Origin: a virus
DNA: 64,000 nucleotides
Strand: one strand, 5' to 3'
Virus record (IMG/VR): IMGVR_UViG_3300019487_000023
Location: 44,665 to 108,664 of that record
Made by a program: the position numbers and the translations under genes. Below are positions 40,863-49,631 of the stretch, piece after piece; positions within the stretch are counted from its first letter, which is position 1; every line of letters begins with the position of its first letter. The notes under the pieces are model-generated. The model saw only the letters and a list, made by a program, of their open reading frames with translations, did not search any database and had not been told where the DNA came from.

Positions 40863-42786
40863 ATCACAATTCACATTTGATCAGCGCAAGAAGCTGCTCT
40901 TGACTCCTTGTAAGACAAGAGATGAGTTGAAGGCATGGATTAAGTTTCACCTCAATCTCGAGCTACCTGACGTTACTGTTTCTCGTTACTCCGACACTAA
41001 TCCGTTGGATGTTATCTGGGAAGTGTATCGTATTTGTGTGCTGAGACATAATCCCGACAATATTCAGGAATTGCTATTCGTTGCTGGTCGAGGTTCGGGA
41101 AAGACTCTCGGCATGGCTATTGCCGAACTAATGATCCTTCTTCATGATTCTCGCGATGTAGTGCATGTCGGCGCGATCCAGAATCAAGCTGAGCGCTGTT
41201 ACGCATACCAGAAGAACTTCCTATATAATCGCCAACTGAAGCCAATCGTGATGCCCTCTGACATCCCAGAGGATCAACGTATTCTTGAGAAGGCCAACAT
41301 GTCGAAGTCTATCTTCAATATTGGCCATGAAAAAGTTACTCTAGAAGTTCTTCCATGTACTCTTAAAGCATGTAATGGCCCTCACGTTCCTCTAGTTGTC
41401 GTTGATGAGATCGACACGGTTTCCGGTGAAGGCTTAAAGGCCTTTAAAGAAATCTCAGGCATGCTTGACTCGAAGGCTGGCAAGAAGGCTCTTCGCGTTG
41501 GTATTTCTACTCGTAAGTCTCGCTATGGCCTGATGAATCAAAAGATTGAAGAGATGGAAGCATCCACAGACAAGACTCGCGCTGTTCGTCGTTGGACTGC
41601 ATTTGAGTTTACTGAGCGTTGCCCTGATACTCGTTCTGGCACTAAGCAGATTGACCTATTTGTAAACCAGGACAAGATGGAAGTCTTGAATACCGAAGAG
41701 TTTTCAAAGAAGGATAGAAACAAGCAGAAGGAGTTCGTGCACCATAAAGGTTTCGAAGGATGCCATAAGTGTCCTCTATTCTCTGTATGCCTAACGGATG
41801 CTAAGAAGCAGACGTCTGCTTCTCCAATGCTTAAGACTCTAGATGAAATGGTTCAAAAGGTTCGTTCTGAGGGCGCAGACTGGACTCTAGCTCAGTTGAT
41901 GAACCTAAAACCATCCGTTGAAGGCATTATCTTCCGTGAGTTTGAAGAGAAGATTCATGTCAAGACTTGGAACCAAATGTGGCTCATTCTCACCGGTAAG
42001 GAATTCCCTGGTGAGTGTACTCATGACTTGTTTGTTAAGAAGTGCCATGAGATGCAACTACCATGTTATGGTGGCATCGACTGGGGTTTCTCAGCTCCAA
42101 ACACTGTGGTTTACTTCTTTATGGATAAGCGCGATAACGTCTTCGTTGTTCGCTGCGACGGTATGACTTTTATCAGTCAACCTACTTGGATCCATCATTT
42201 GAAGACAAAATACAACAACATGTATCGTTGCCAACTCTATGTTCCTGATGCCGCTGACCAAGGCGCTGTCCAAGAAATGAAGAAGGCAGGTCTTCCTGTA
42301 GCCAATCAACCTGACAAAGGCCAGATTAATACTGGTATTCAGGTCATTAAGAAGCTTCTTAAGGTCCCTGGAACTTCTGATTCAAAGATCTTCTTTGCTA
42401 AGGAAACCACCCAAGCCATCGTTAATGAGATGGGCCTTTATCACTATAAGACTGATGCTGCAGGCCTCATCACCGATGATCCTGACACAGAGCATGACCA
42501 TTGGATTGACGCCCTAAGGTATCCGCTCACCCTATTGTTAGGAAAAGCTAACATTATTCTAGGTGGCGGACTTGAGTTGGATACAAGCTACGGTCTACAA
42601 GACAAGCAAGGCAACTTCAATCGTGTTCCTACGGCTCAGGAGTTCGCTGCGGCTAAGGGGCTCCAGCTCAATGTTAATGAGCCTGATGTTTCCAAACTTG
42701 GTAAGATAGGTAAAGCATCTGAACTTGAAGGTAATGACCCCGATGATGATTCAGGTAGCTCCGGCGGGTTCTTGTGGTCATTCTAA
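40849..42786 (+). CDS. Terminase large subunit: packaging ATPase and nuclease (645 aa)
   Basis: Walker A GRGSGKTLGM (residues 80-86 for GRGSGKT), Walker B VPLVVVDEIDTVSG and a C-terminal RNase H-type nuclease domain beginning YGGIDWGFSAPNTVVYFF with later DHWIDALRYPLTLLL. In between is a Cys cluster (EGCHKCPLFSVCLTDAKKQ) that probably binds zinc and is unusual for the family. It pumps DNA into proheads through the portal encoded next and cuts the concatemer. Size is normal for myovirus terminases. Confidence 0.93.
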   Translation: MAKAKSQFTFDQRKKLLLTPCKTRDELKAWIKFHLNLELPDVTVSRYSDTNPLDVIWEVYRICVLRHNPDNIQELLFVAGRGSGKTLGMAIAELMILLHDSRDVVHVGAIQNQAERCYAYQKNFLYNRQLKPIVMPSDIPEDQRILEKANMSKSIFNIGHEKVTLEVLPCTLKACNGPHVPLVVVDEIDTVSGEGLKAFKEISGMLDSKAGKKALRVGISTRKSRYGLMNQKIEEMEASTDKTRAVRRWTAFEFTERCPDTRSGTKQIDLFVNQDKMEVLNTEEFSKKDRNKQKEFVHHKGFEGCHKCPLFSVCLTDAKKQTSASPMLKTLDEMVQKVRSEGADWTLAQLMNLKPSVEGIIFREFEEKIHVKTWNQMWLILTGKEFPGECTHDLFVKKCHEMQLPCYGGIDWGFSAPNTVVYFFMDKRDNVFVVRCDGMTFISQPTWIHHLKTKYNNMYRCQLYVPDAADQGAVQEMKKAGLPVANQPDKGQINTGIQVIKKLLKVPGTSDSKIFFAKETTQAIVNEMGLYHYKTDAAGLITDDPDTEHDHWIDALRYPLTLLLGKANIILGGGLELDTSYGLQDKQGNFNRVPTAQEFAAAKGLQLNVNEPDVSKLGKIGKASELEGNDPDDDSGSSGGFLWSF

Positions 42787-42798
42787 GTTACAGTAAGG

Positions 42799-42804
42799 TA
42801 TAAT
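42799..42804 (+). promoter_or_regulatory. Leaderless-type -10 box for the portal gene
   Basis: TATAAT ends exactly six bases before ATG 42811 and no Shine-Dalgarno is present in the gap. A highly expressed structural gene with this layout is notable. Confidence 0.65.
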
Positions 42805-42810
42805 CAAACC

Positions 42811-44778
42811 ATGGCGTGGTACGACGATTGGCTAAAAAGTAGAATTAAGGGCGAAATCCAAGATCTTTTAAAGACCGATGGAGTCGACTCTTCTCCTGAC
42901 CCTCAAACCCAGGCTTCAGGGGACTCCCTACCTATTAAGCCCGAAGAGCACGATGCTTCTAAGCAAGTAGGTCGCAAAGCTATTGTCGATGACCCATATT
43001 TTGACAATACCAGCCAGCAATACAACTATAAGTACAAGCTTTCCCGCATCTCTAACAAGACCCTCAAGGACGTCTCTGTCCGTGACTGGCTTGTCTCTGC
43101 TATTATTCAGTGCCGTGTAGATACACTGCTTCGCTTCTCTCGCCCAGAACATCGTCGCTTTGAGATGGGTTTCCGTATCGTTAAGCGCGTTGAGACTGAT
43201 CACTATAGCGATGACGAACGTAATGAGATTGCAGCATTAGAGGACTTCGTTTACAACTGCGGTCGTAAAGAAGGAACCCCAGCCGATGACAGGATGTTAT
43301 TTGGTGAGTTCTTGAAACTTGTCTCTCGCGATGCCCTTACATTTGGTAACGTGGCGATTGAAAAGGTTAAGACCCGTGGCGGTGGGTTGCACAGGTTCCG
43401 TCCTCTACCTGCGGAATCCGTATATTTGATCAACAAATCTGTGTCTAAGAAGCAGATTGAAGAGACGCAAGAATCTACTGATCAGATGTACCGTAAGCCT
43501 AAGAGCGACAACGATCCTAAGGCCGATCAACAAGTTAATGAAGTACCTATCGACTACTACAAGTATGTCCAGGTCTCTTATGATAATCGTCCGCTGAATA
43601 ACTTCGGTGACGAAGACCTCATCTTTAAGCTTTTTAATCCACAAAACTTTGTGGACCTAAACGGATACTGCTATTCTCCTCTTGAACTAGCAATCATCAA
43701 TATTACTAATCACATGAATGTAGAGAATTACAATGCTAACTTCTTTACTCATGGATATGCAGCTCGCGGCATCCTTCACTTGAAGGGCACTGTTACACAA
43801 GCTCAGTTGATGAACTTCCGTCGTCAGTTCTATAACACCATCTCTGGAACGCAGAATGCATGGAGAACCCCTATCGTCTCTGGTTTGGACGAAGTTGAGT
43901 GGGTGCCAATGTCTGCCTCCGCTAAGGAGATGGAATACATCAACTTCAACAACCACTTGATGCGTATCCTTTGCGCTCAGTTCCAAATTGACCCAGTTGA
44001 ACTTGGTCTCGATTATCTTGTTTCTGCAAATGGTCGTGCACCAACCCAACAGGCAAATAACGAATATAAGATTGTCTACTCTCGTGAACGTGGTCTAGTA
44101 CCTATTCTCATGTTCATTGAGGATTTGGTGAATGGTGACATTCTTCCAGCAGTGAGCCCAGAACTTGCTAACAAGTATAAGTTCGTGTTCACTGGATATA
44201 CAGACGAAACCCCTCAGACCGAAATTGCTCAGATGCAGGCAGAAATGACTGTATGGAAGAGCATGAACGATCTTCTAGCACAGGCTCAAAAGGACAAGCT
44301 ATCCGTCCCAGGATCTGATCTTCCAATGAACCAGGCATTCTGGGCACTCATCGAGAAGAACTACACACGCGGTGAAATTCGTGAGAAATTCTTTGGAGAC
44401 AAAGATGCCTCAAAGCGCCGCGAGCTTCAATACATTCCTGGAGACCCAAGCTTCATGGCGTGGCAGCAAACTTTGCTAGCTATCGATAATGCCGAGAAGC
44501 AAGAAGAACAGATGGCTGCTCAGGCTCAGGCTCAACAGCAAGAAGCCCAAATGAAGCAGGCAGAATCTGAAACCAAGAACCGCCACGCAGAAGCTAAGCA
44601 TGGTAGGGAACAAGAGAAGCACGAGATGGAGATGGAGCAAATGAAAGCTCAAGCTGCCATGAACGCTGTAAAGCACGGATCTTTTAAGGATTCGGCTAAG
44701 CAGTTTGGTGCAACCAAAGCAGAACACATCGGCGGTAAGACTCTTGCAAACCCAATCAATGCGATGGATGACAAATAA
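42811..44778 (+). CDS. Portal protein (655 aa)
   Basis: Identified by its place after the large terminase, its size and family-like segments: VRDWLVSAIIQCRVDTLLRF, DLIFKLFNPQNFVDLNGYCY followed by SPLELAIINITNHMN and NYNANFFTHGYAARGILHLKG, typical of phage portals. The last ~100 residues are a Gln/Glu/Lys-rich coiled coil (EEQMAAQAQAQQQEAQMKQA) before the NPINAMDDK end. It forms the dodecameric DNA channel at one capsid vertex. Its transcript is predicted to be leaderless. Confidence 0.9.
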   Translation: MAWYDDWLKSRIKGEIQDLLKTDGVDSSPDPQTQASGDSLPIKPEEHDASKQVGRKAIVDDPYFDNTSQQYNYKYKLSRISNKTLKDVSVRDWLVSAIIQCRVDTLLRFSRPEHRRFEMGFRIVKRVETDHYSDDERNEIAALEDFVYNCGRKEGTPADDRMLFGEFLKLVSRDALTFGNVAIEKVKTRGGGLHRFRPLPAESVYLINKSVSKKQIEETQESTDQMYRKPKSDNDPKADQQVNEVPIDYYKYVQVSYDNRPLNNFGDEDLIFKLFNPQNFVDLNGYCYSPLELAIINITNHMNVENYNANFFTHGYAARGILHLKGTVTQAQLMNFRRQFYNTISGTQNAWRTPIVSGLDEVEWVPMSASAKEMEYINFNNHLMRILCAQFQIDPVELGLDYLVSANGRAPTQQANNEYKIVYSRERGLVPILMFIEDLVNGDILPAVSPELANKYKFVFTGYTDETPQTEIAQMQAEMTVWKSMNDLLAQAQKDKLSVPGSDLPMNQAFWALIEKNYTRGEIREKFFGDKDASKRRELQYIPGDPSFMAWQQTLLAIDNAEKQEEQMAAQAQAQQQEAQMKQAESETKNRHAEAKHGREQEKHEMEMEQMKAQAAMNAVKHGSFKDSAKQFGATKAEHIGGKTLANPINAMDDK

Positions 44779-44785
44779 GCTATAC

Positions 44786-44932
44786 ATGAATCGTAGGAAC
44801 GGCGTCATAATCAACTATGATGCCTACCTATCGCTAATGTATCTTCTTAAGGTTCTTCTCCGCCTAAAAGTAATCAAAACAAAACACGTATTAGACGTGG
44901 TAATGGAGTACCAGCCTATAGATTTTGATTAG
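44786..44932 (+). CDS. Small protein of unknown function ending in TAG (48 aa)
   Basis: The frame MNRRNGVIINYDAYLSLMYL... starts eight bases after the portal stop; an in-frame ATG at 44768 inside the portal gene is also possible. It is hydrophobic and basic, possibly one amphipathic helix (LKVLLRLKVIKTKHVL). No clear Shine-Dalgarno. The stop TAG directly abuts the next -10 box. Confidence 0.45.
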   Translation: MNRRNGVIINYDAYLSLMYLLKVLLRLKVIKTKHVLDVVMEYQPIDFD

Positions 44933-44958
44933 TATAATCCCCCTGAAGGTATCAGGAG
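44933..44958 (+). promoter_or_regulatory. -10 box with Shine-Dalgarno-masking hairpin before the kinase
   Basis: TATAAT 44933-44938. The leader can form CCTGA-AGGTA-TCAGG (44942-44956), whose 3' arm overlaps AGGAG (44954-44958). This could limit translation of the kinase gene at 44962. Confidence 0.5.
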
Positions 44959-44961
44959 ATT

Positions 44962-45786
44962 ATGGCGCTCATTATTCTAGAAGGTTTAGACCGAACCGGC
45001 AAAAGTTCAGTTGCCCAAGATTTCCAAGCGAAGGGCTATGAACTTATTCACATGTCGGCACCTAGTAAAGAACTATCTCAACCTGGTTACACAGGCCCTT
45101 CCTACTTAGATCAAATTATTGAACTTGTGGCTAGTGCAGCTCACAAGGATATTGTTTTGGACCGTTCTCATTACGGAGAATTAGTTTGGCCACAGATTTA
45201 TGGTCGCGATCCAATGCTCACTGACGATGACATTGAGATTATTCGCGAGATTGAAGAATCTGTTGGCACCACTCGTATCCTCATGCATGATACTGATTCA
45301 GAGTCTCATTGGGCGCGCTGCGTTGCAAATAAGGAACCTCTCACAAAGGCTCAGTTTCTTCGTGCTCGTAACCTATTTGATCGCATGGCAAATAAATATA
45401 AGTTTGAAAAGAAAACCCTCCCAGAGGTTTCTGCCAACTTCCTTCAAACAGATCCACCACCAAATATCGATATGAGCAAAGTGGTTACGGTCACTAATAC
45501 AGATAACAGCACAACCATCATTTCGTATCCTCAGCCTCAACCTAAGAAACAAACAGAGATGGAGAAGCTTGAAAAGGCTAATGCCATTAACGATGTTCTT
45601 TCTAAGCGCATCATTAAGTCAAAAGGTGGAATTTACGACGAGTTAGAGACTGACGTTAGGAATTACCTCACCAAACGTCTTGGAGAAATTTTTGGACAAT
45701 CGAGTGACGATGCATTGTCGCCAGATGAGGTACAACTACTCAAATTAGTTTGCAAGAGAATGAAAGACAAGGAGAGCAAGCAATGA
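44962..45786 (+). CDS. P-loop nucleoside-monophosphate kinase-like protein (274 aa)
   Basis: Walker A LIILEGLDRTGKSSVAQDF at residues 3-21 is of the thymidylate/dNMP kinase type. VLDRSHYGELVWPQIYG supplies the DR-type nucleotide-binding element. The kinase core ends near residue 150; the rest is a Pro/Gln linker (SYPQPQPKKQTEMEKLEKAN) and a helical tail unrelated to kinases. It likely makes deoxynucleoside diphosphates, distinct from the thymidylate kinase at 51973. It is placed oddly among head genes. Confidence 0.75.
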   Translation: MALIILEGLDRTGKSSVAQDFQAKGYELIHMSAPSKELSQPGYTGPSYLDQIIELVASAAHKDIVLDRSHYGELVWPQIYGRDPMLTDDDIEIIREIEESVGTTRILMHDTDSESHWARCVANKEPLTKAQFLRARNLFDRMANKYKFEKKTLPEVSANFLQTDPPPNIDMSKVVTVTNTDNSTTIISYPQPQPKKQTEMEKLEKANAINDVLSKRIIKSKGGIYDELETDVRNYLTKRLGEIFGQSSDDALSPDEVQLLKLVCKRMKDKESKQ

Positions 45787-46361
45787 ACGGTTTCAGACAA
45801 CAGCCTCAGGGTTCTAAGAAAGAAAAACTTCGTGCCTTAGAGACTGAGCTACAGAACGCTACTATGGCTAATCGCATCAGCCAGCTAATGATTAAGCAGA
45901 TGTTGCAGAATAGTCAGGCAATGCAGGAAGACCTCAGCAAGGCGCTGAACCTCATCACTGATTTGCAATATCGTACGTTGGCCCTTCAAAAGGTCACTAA
46001 TGTGGATATGACGCAGCTTGCTAGCGTTGCTGATGAGCTCCGTCTAAAGGATTTCAATGAAGCGTCTGCTAAGGAAAATGCAGAGAAGAATTACGCTGTC
46101 GGCACTACTGTAAACGATGAAAGTGTGGTCGTGATCACCTCTACTACTGACGTGGCAGATCAAGGCATATTCCGCTCTAAGTTAAAACTAGCCGATTGCG
46201 GAGTTCCTGATCTCATCAAGGCCTTCAACGGTCGTGAAGTCGGTGCTAAGGCTGTCGTTAAGCTCAACGGTATTGATCATACAGTTGAACTTCTTGAAGT
46301 GCTTCAGCCACCTGCAGTCGCAGAGACTGCTCCTGCGGCTGAAACCGCTGCTCAGGCCTAA
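45783..46361 (+). CDS. Unknown protein with coiled coil, head-gene region (192 aa)
   Basis: Start 45783 overlaps the kinase stop (ATGA) with GGAG eight bases upstream. An N-terminal coiled coil (LRALETELQNATMANRISQL, MQEDLSKALNLITDLQYR) is followed by a globular beta region (SVVVITSTTDVADQGIFRSK; AVVKLNGIDHTVELLEVLQ) and an Ala/Pro-rich tail. It may be a head-assembly or scaffold-type protein, inferred from location only. Confidence 0.5.
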   Translation: MNGFRQQPQGSKKEKLRALETELQNATMANRISQLMIKQMLQNSQAMQEDLSKALNLITDLQYRTLALQKVTNVDMTQLASVADELRLKDFNEASAKENAEKNYAVGTTVNDESVVVITSTTDVADQGIFRSKLKLADCGVPDLIKAFNGREVGAKAVVKLNGIDHTVELLEVLQPPAVAETAPAAETAAQA

Positions 46362-46362
46362 T

Positions 46363-46776
46363 ATGTCTAAAAAGGACTGCGAGATGGATTCTAGGTGCCC
46401 TCGTGCACTCGAGTCGACCCCCGACAAGTGGTGTCCTCTCGCAGTCCTCCGTCTTAAAGCTATAAGGAACGCTGGTAGGGAACTTACCGAAGAGGAAGAA
46501 GCCCTACTTCCAGGTTGTCCTTGGGCTATCAACCATCAGCTAGCCAACTATTGCTTCTTTAAGTACATGGCTGACTATACTGGTGATAAGCCACCCTCTG
46601 ACGTTGAGATGGCTTCATTGAACTCTCTTTCAGTTGAGACCGTAAAGAAGACTGAAAAGAACGCTCTAGCTAAAATCAGAGAAACTGAGCAATTTAAGTC
46701 CATTAAAGAGTCTCATGGCGACAGTGCCATCATCTCTGACTCTCCCTCCGACGACGACTATAAGATCTATCGTTAA
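46363..46776 (+). CDS. Cysteine-rich protein with sigma-4.2-like helix-turn-helix (137 aa)
   Basis: Start 46363 (MSKKDCEMDSRCPRALES) follows the previous stop by one base. It has several Cys residues (C6, C12, WCPLAVL, GCPWAINHQLANYCFF) that may bind zinc. The segment ASLNSLSVETVKKTEKNALA, followed by KIRE, resembles sigma region 4.2 (VTRERIRQIEAKALRKLR in E. coli sigma70). A transcription-linked role for late genes is possible; evidence is one helix-turn-helix-like stretch. The acidic C-terminus is low complexity. Confidence 0.5.
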   Translation: MSKKDCEMDSRCPRALESTPDKWCPLAVLRLKAIRNAGRELTEEEEALLPGCPWAINHQLANYCFFKYMADYTGDKPPSDVEMASLNSLSVETVKKTEKNALAKIRETEQFKSIKESHGDSAIISDSPSDDDYKIYR

Positions 46777-46826
46777 GCAATAAAAACTTACTTTTACTCT
46801 AGTTAATTTGTGATATAATGTTATTT

Positions 46827-47453
46827 ATGTCACAAATAGGCATTTATTGCATTAAAAACATAGAAAATAATAAGCGATATATAGGTTCGTCAAGAAACAT
46901 TCCTGGCCGTTGGCGCGTTCACAAAAGTCGCCTAAAGCTAGGTAAGCATCACTCTTCTCACCTCCAAAAGTCCTACCTTCAAAACCCTAATAAATTCGTT
47001 TACGAAATTCTAGAGTCTGTGGATGATATTTCTATGTTAGAAATTCGTGAGCAGTACTGGGTCGACTATTTTCAATCACATAAAAGTGAATATGGTTATA
47101 ATGCTGTTCGTACCGTATCAACAATCGGTTCTCATAGAATGAAAGAACGTTGGGCAAAGCCAGGTGCCAAAGAAGCTCAATCTGTTCGTATGAGAAATAT
47201 ATGTTCTAGCACAGAACATAGACAAAAATTATCTATTGGGCATATTGAATATTTTAAGAACACTGAGAATAAGTTCAAAAAGTCTTTAGAGTCACCCCAC
47301 CGCAAACCTGTAAAATGCGTTCAAACTAATCAAGTATTTGTCTCTATTAATCAAGCATCTAAAAACTTAGGTGTCTCTATTGTTAAAATAAGAGATAGTG
47401 CTAATGGCAAAAGAAAGTCAAATGGCGGAATTTCTTTTGAGTGGGCCAAATAA
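46827..47453 (+). CDS. GIY-YIG homing endonuclease (208 aa)
   Basis: GIY-YIG core GIYCIKNIENNKRYIGSS at residues 5-22, followed by RNIPGRWRVHKSRLKLG. The C-terminal NUMOD1-like KPVKCVQTNQVFVSINQASK ends at GISFEWAK. Start 46827 is chosen because TATAAT (46814-46819), preceded by TGA, lies seven bases upstream; the ATG at 46818 overlaps the -10 box. The stop overlaps the protease ATG (TAATG), so its insertion preserved the neighbour's coupling. Confidence 0.88.
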   Translation: MSQIGIYCIKNIENNKRYIGSSRNIPGRWRVHKSRLKLGKHHSSHLQKSYLQNPNKFVYEILESVDDISMLEIREQYWVDYFQSHKSEYGYNAVRTVSTIGSHRMKERWAKPGAKEAQSVRMRNICSSTEHRQKLSIGHIEYFKNTENKFKKSLESPHRKPVKCVQTNQVFVSINQASKNLGVSIVKIRDSANGKRKSNGGISFEWAK

Positions 47454-49114
47454 TGAAAAAAAGAGCTTTAGAGATTGATGGTATTTTAGGCAGTCAGTTG
47501 CGCGACACCCAAGGCGAAACGCTTTCTGTTGAGGGCGCAGACATATCTGATTTGGAGGCCGGTAGAGGCCGTTGGAACGATAATCACGGAAAAGGCTTCT
47601 TTAATTCCTTAGGTTGTATTACTACTGCAAAAAAAATCTTTAAGGTAGAAGATTGCACTGATCCACGCCACAAATATTACTGGGACATGATTAAAACCCC
47701 GTTCATATATGGACGTGGGTATTTGTTCGACGACGAAGAGCATCCTAATGCTAAAGCTGCAGCCGCTATTTTAAGAAACATTCACAAATCAGATTCACCG
47801 CTCAAACTGAAATTAAGCGTAGAAGGTGGAGTAATTTCAAGAGGAATAGCAGATAAATCTTTACTGGCAAGAACTAAAATTCATTCTTGCGCAATTACAT
47901 TTACTCCAGCGAATAATGCTACTCTGGTTGAGCCACTTAATTTAGATAAGTCTTCATATGATGAAGCTGCAGACATGGAACTCATCAAGAGCGTGCTGCA
48001 CCTTGCAGAAACTAACATCCCATCATTTCGTCATATTGCTCGTGATGCCTCTGCTAGTAAGGTTGAAAAGAACTTACAGCGCATTGCAGAATTGATGAAG
48101 GGCGATGCAGACGTTAGTTTGCCTACTAAACAAGAAATTCTAGATGCATCATTAGAGTCTAAGATTAAATCTAACGTTGCTCGCATTCATGAACTTGTTG
48201 CTGAACTGCGTGAAGAAGAGATGGAAAAAGGCTGGAAAGACGCTGCCGCTGGAGCTGCCATGATGGGCGCAGCAGCCGCTGGATTAGGTGCTAAACCAGC
48301 TAATCCTCCTGTGCCACAAGTAAAGGCTCCTGTTGCTGCAGCAACACCAGCACCTGACCTATCTAATATGGGTCCAGAGCATCAAAAAGCTTATCAAGAG
48401 ATCGCGAAGAAAAACCCTCTCCTAGGCGCAATCGGCATGATTGAATCTAGCGGCGGAAAGAACTACAAGCATTCAATGATTAATGACCCTGACTCCATGC
48501 ATCACCAACATGTAGCTGGCGGTATGTTCGGCATGATGCCAAACTCTGCGTCATTTATCCTTGCTCGTGATCCTGAGCTTGCCAAGAAGTATCCTGACCT
48601 CGTAGAGGCTGCCAAGGACATGAAGACAAATCATGGCAAGTTTACAGAGAGATTCAATGGCGATCCAAAAGCTGCTATTGAGTTTGCAGAAGCGTTTTTC
48701 AACAGAAACAAGAAGAAGACAAAGAATCGTGATATGTTGGTTCACTCGTGGAATCACGGTCTAAAGGGTACATGGGAACGTTATAAGAAGGATGGTATGG
48801 ATGCCATCACTTCAGCTCCTTATGTTCAAAACGTCCTTAAGACATTTAACAAAATGAACAAAAAGCCGCAAAAAGAAGCAGTTAAGAAGGCACTTACCGC
48901 AGGGTATGGTGGGGCAGGTAGTCCAACCTCACTTGGTGGCGGAGGGGTATTTCAAGCAGAGATGGTTGAACAAGGTCGTCCAAAGTTGAAATACGTTAAT
49001 TGTGAAAATTGTGGAAAAGAACAAGTATATGGCAAGCACCAAGTCAAATGTAGACAGTGCGGCCATAATTGGAGTCTCGAAAAGCTCTTCAGGGTAATGA
49101 AGGGAATCGAGTAA
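47453..49114 (+). CDS. Prohead protease fused to a transglycosylase-like domain and zinc ribbon (553 aa)
   Basis: Residues ~1-170 match phage prohead proteases: PFIYGRGYLFDDEEHPNAKA, LKLKLSVEGGVISRGIADKS and IHSCAITFTPANNATLVEPL. A linker (VPQVKAPVAAATPAPDLS) leads to a lysozyme/transglycosylase-like domain (LLGAIGMIESSGGKNYKHSM ... GGMFGMMPNSASFIL) with the catalytic Glu in MIESSGG. Residues ~480-507 repeat a segment of the major capsid protein (TAGYGGAGSPTSL). The C-terminus is a zinc ribbon (CENCGKEQVYGKHQVKCRQC). It should mature the capsid. Confidence 0.75.
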   Translation: MKKRALEIDGILGSQLRDTQGETLSVEGADISDLEAGRGRWNDNHGKGFFNSLGCITTAKKIFKVEDCTDPRHKYYWDMIKTPFIYGRGYLFDDEEHPNAKAAAAILRNIHKSDSPLKLKLSVEGGVISRGIADKSLLARTKIHSCAITFTPANNATLVEPLNLDKSSYDEAADMELIKSVLHLAETNIPSFRHIARDASASKVEKNLQRIAELMKGDADVSLPTKQEILDASLESKIKSNVARIHELVAELREEEMEKGWKDAAAGAAMMGAAAAGLGAKPANPPVPQVKAPVAAATPAPDLSNMGPEHQKAYQEIAKKNPLLGAIGMIESSGGKNYKHSMINDPDSMHHQHVAGGMFGMMPNSASFILARDPELAKKYPDLVEAAKDMKTNHGKFTERFNGDPKAAIEFAEAFFNRNKKKTKNRDMLVHSWNHGLKGTWERYKKDGMDAITSAPYVQNVLKTFNKMNKKPQKEAVKKALTAGYGGAGSPTSLGGGGVFQAEMVEQGRPKLKYVNCENCGKEQVYGKHQVKCRQCGHNWSLEKLFRVMKGIE

Positions 49115-49201
49115 AGGTACAGGTGGGCCCATGGTGTTTAACTCTGGGGCCATGGTATAGTTAATCATAATTGAGTTTTACTCATCTATAGGAGAGGAAA
49201 A
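49115..49201 (+). promoter_or_regulatory. Intergenic region with GGGCCCATGG/GGGGCCATGG repeat
   Basis: An imperfect repeat of GGGCCCATGG and GGGGCCATGG surrounds 49123-49156 and can fold on itself. It is followed by an A+T-rich stretch with TATAGT/CATAAT elements and AGGAGAGG before ATG 49202. It probably contains the promoter for the decoration, scaffold and capsid genes. Confidence 0.4.
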
Positions 49202-49603
49202 ATGGCACAATCTAAAGCAATTCTATTCAAGCTTGCCCGTAACGCGCAGGTGCTCGGCATGACTGTGGTTTCACAGTCGGAGACCGCTGTCGTTATTGAC
49301 AACGGCTCGAACGATCTCACAATCAGCTATGTTGACGCAGTATTCACCCCATCTGTCATGGGCGGCGTGGATCCTCAGACTTCCCCATTCTTGGGCATTG
49401 GCGTTGGTAATCCAGGCCAAGTGAAGATTAAGTCTGCTATCAATACTGGCGGCACTGCTGCTGACGTTCTTGATTCGCTAACTGCTGCTAAGGTTCTAGC
49501 TATGTGCGCTGCACTTGCAAACGACCTTATCATCGAAAATTCTGACGCTTCTTTCAGCGGTCAAATTCGCGGACACAGTGATCGTATCGGCCTCGGTCAG
49601 TAA
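49202..49603 (+). CDS. Putative head decoration/structural protein (133 aa)
   Basis: AGGAGAGG precedes the ATG. The sequence (MAQSKAILFKLARNAQVLGM; GGVDPQTSPFLGIGVGNPGQ; SFSGQIRGHSDRIGLGQ) is small, Gly/Ser/Ala-rich and compact, without catalytic motifs. It lies between the protease and scaffold/capsid genes, the usual place of a decoration or minor head protein. No named family is recognised. Confidence 0.6.
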   Translation: MAQSKAILFKLARNAQVLGMTVVSQSETAVVIDNGSNDLTISYVDAVFTPSVMGGVDPQTSPFLGIGVGNPGQVKIKSAINTGGTAADVLDSLTAAKVLAMCAALANDLIIENSDASFSGQIRGHSDRIGLGQ

Positions 49604-49631
49604 TCACTTTTAACGAAGGAGAAATCTGACT

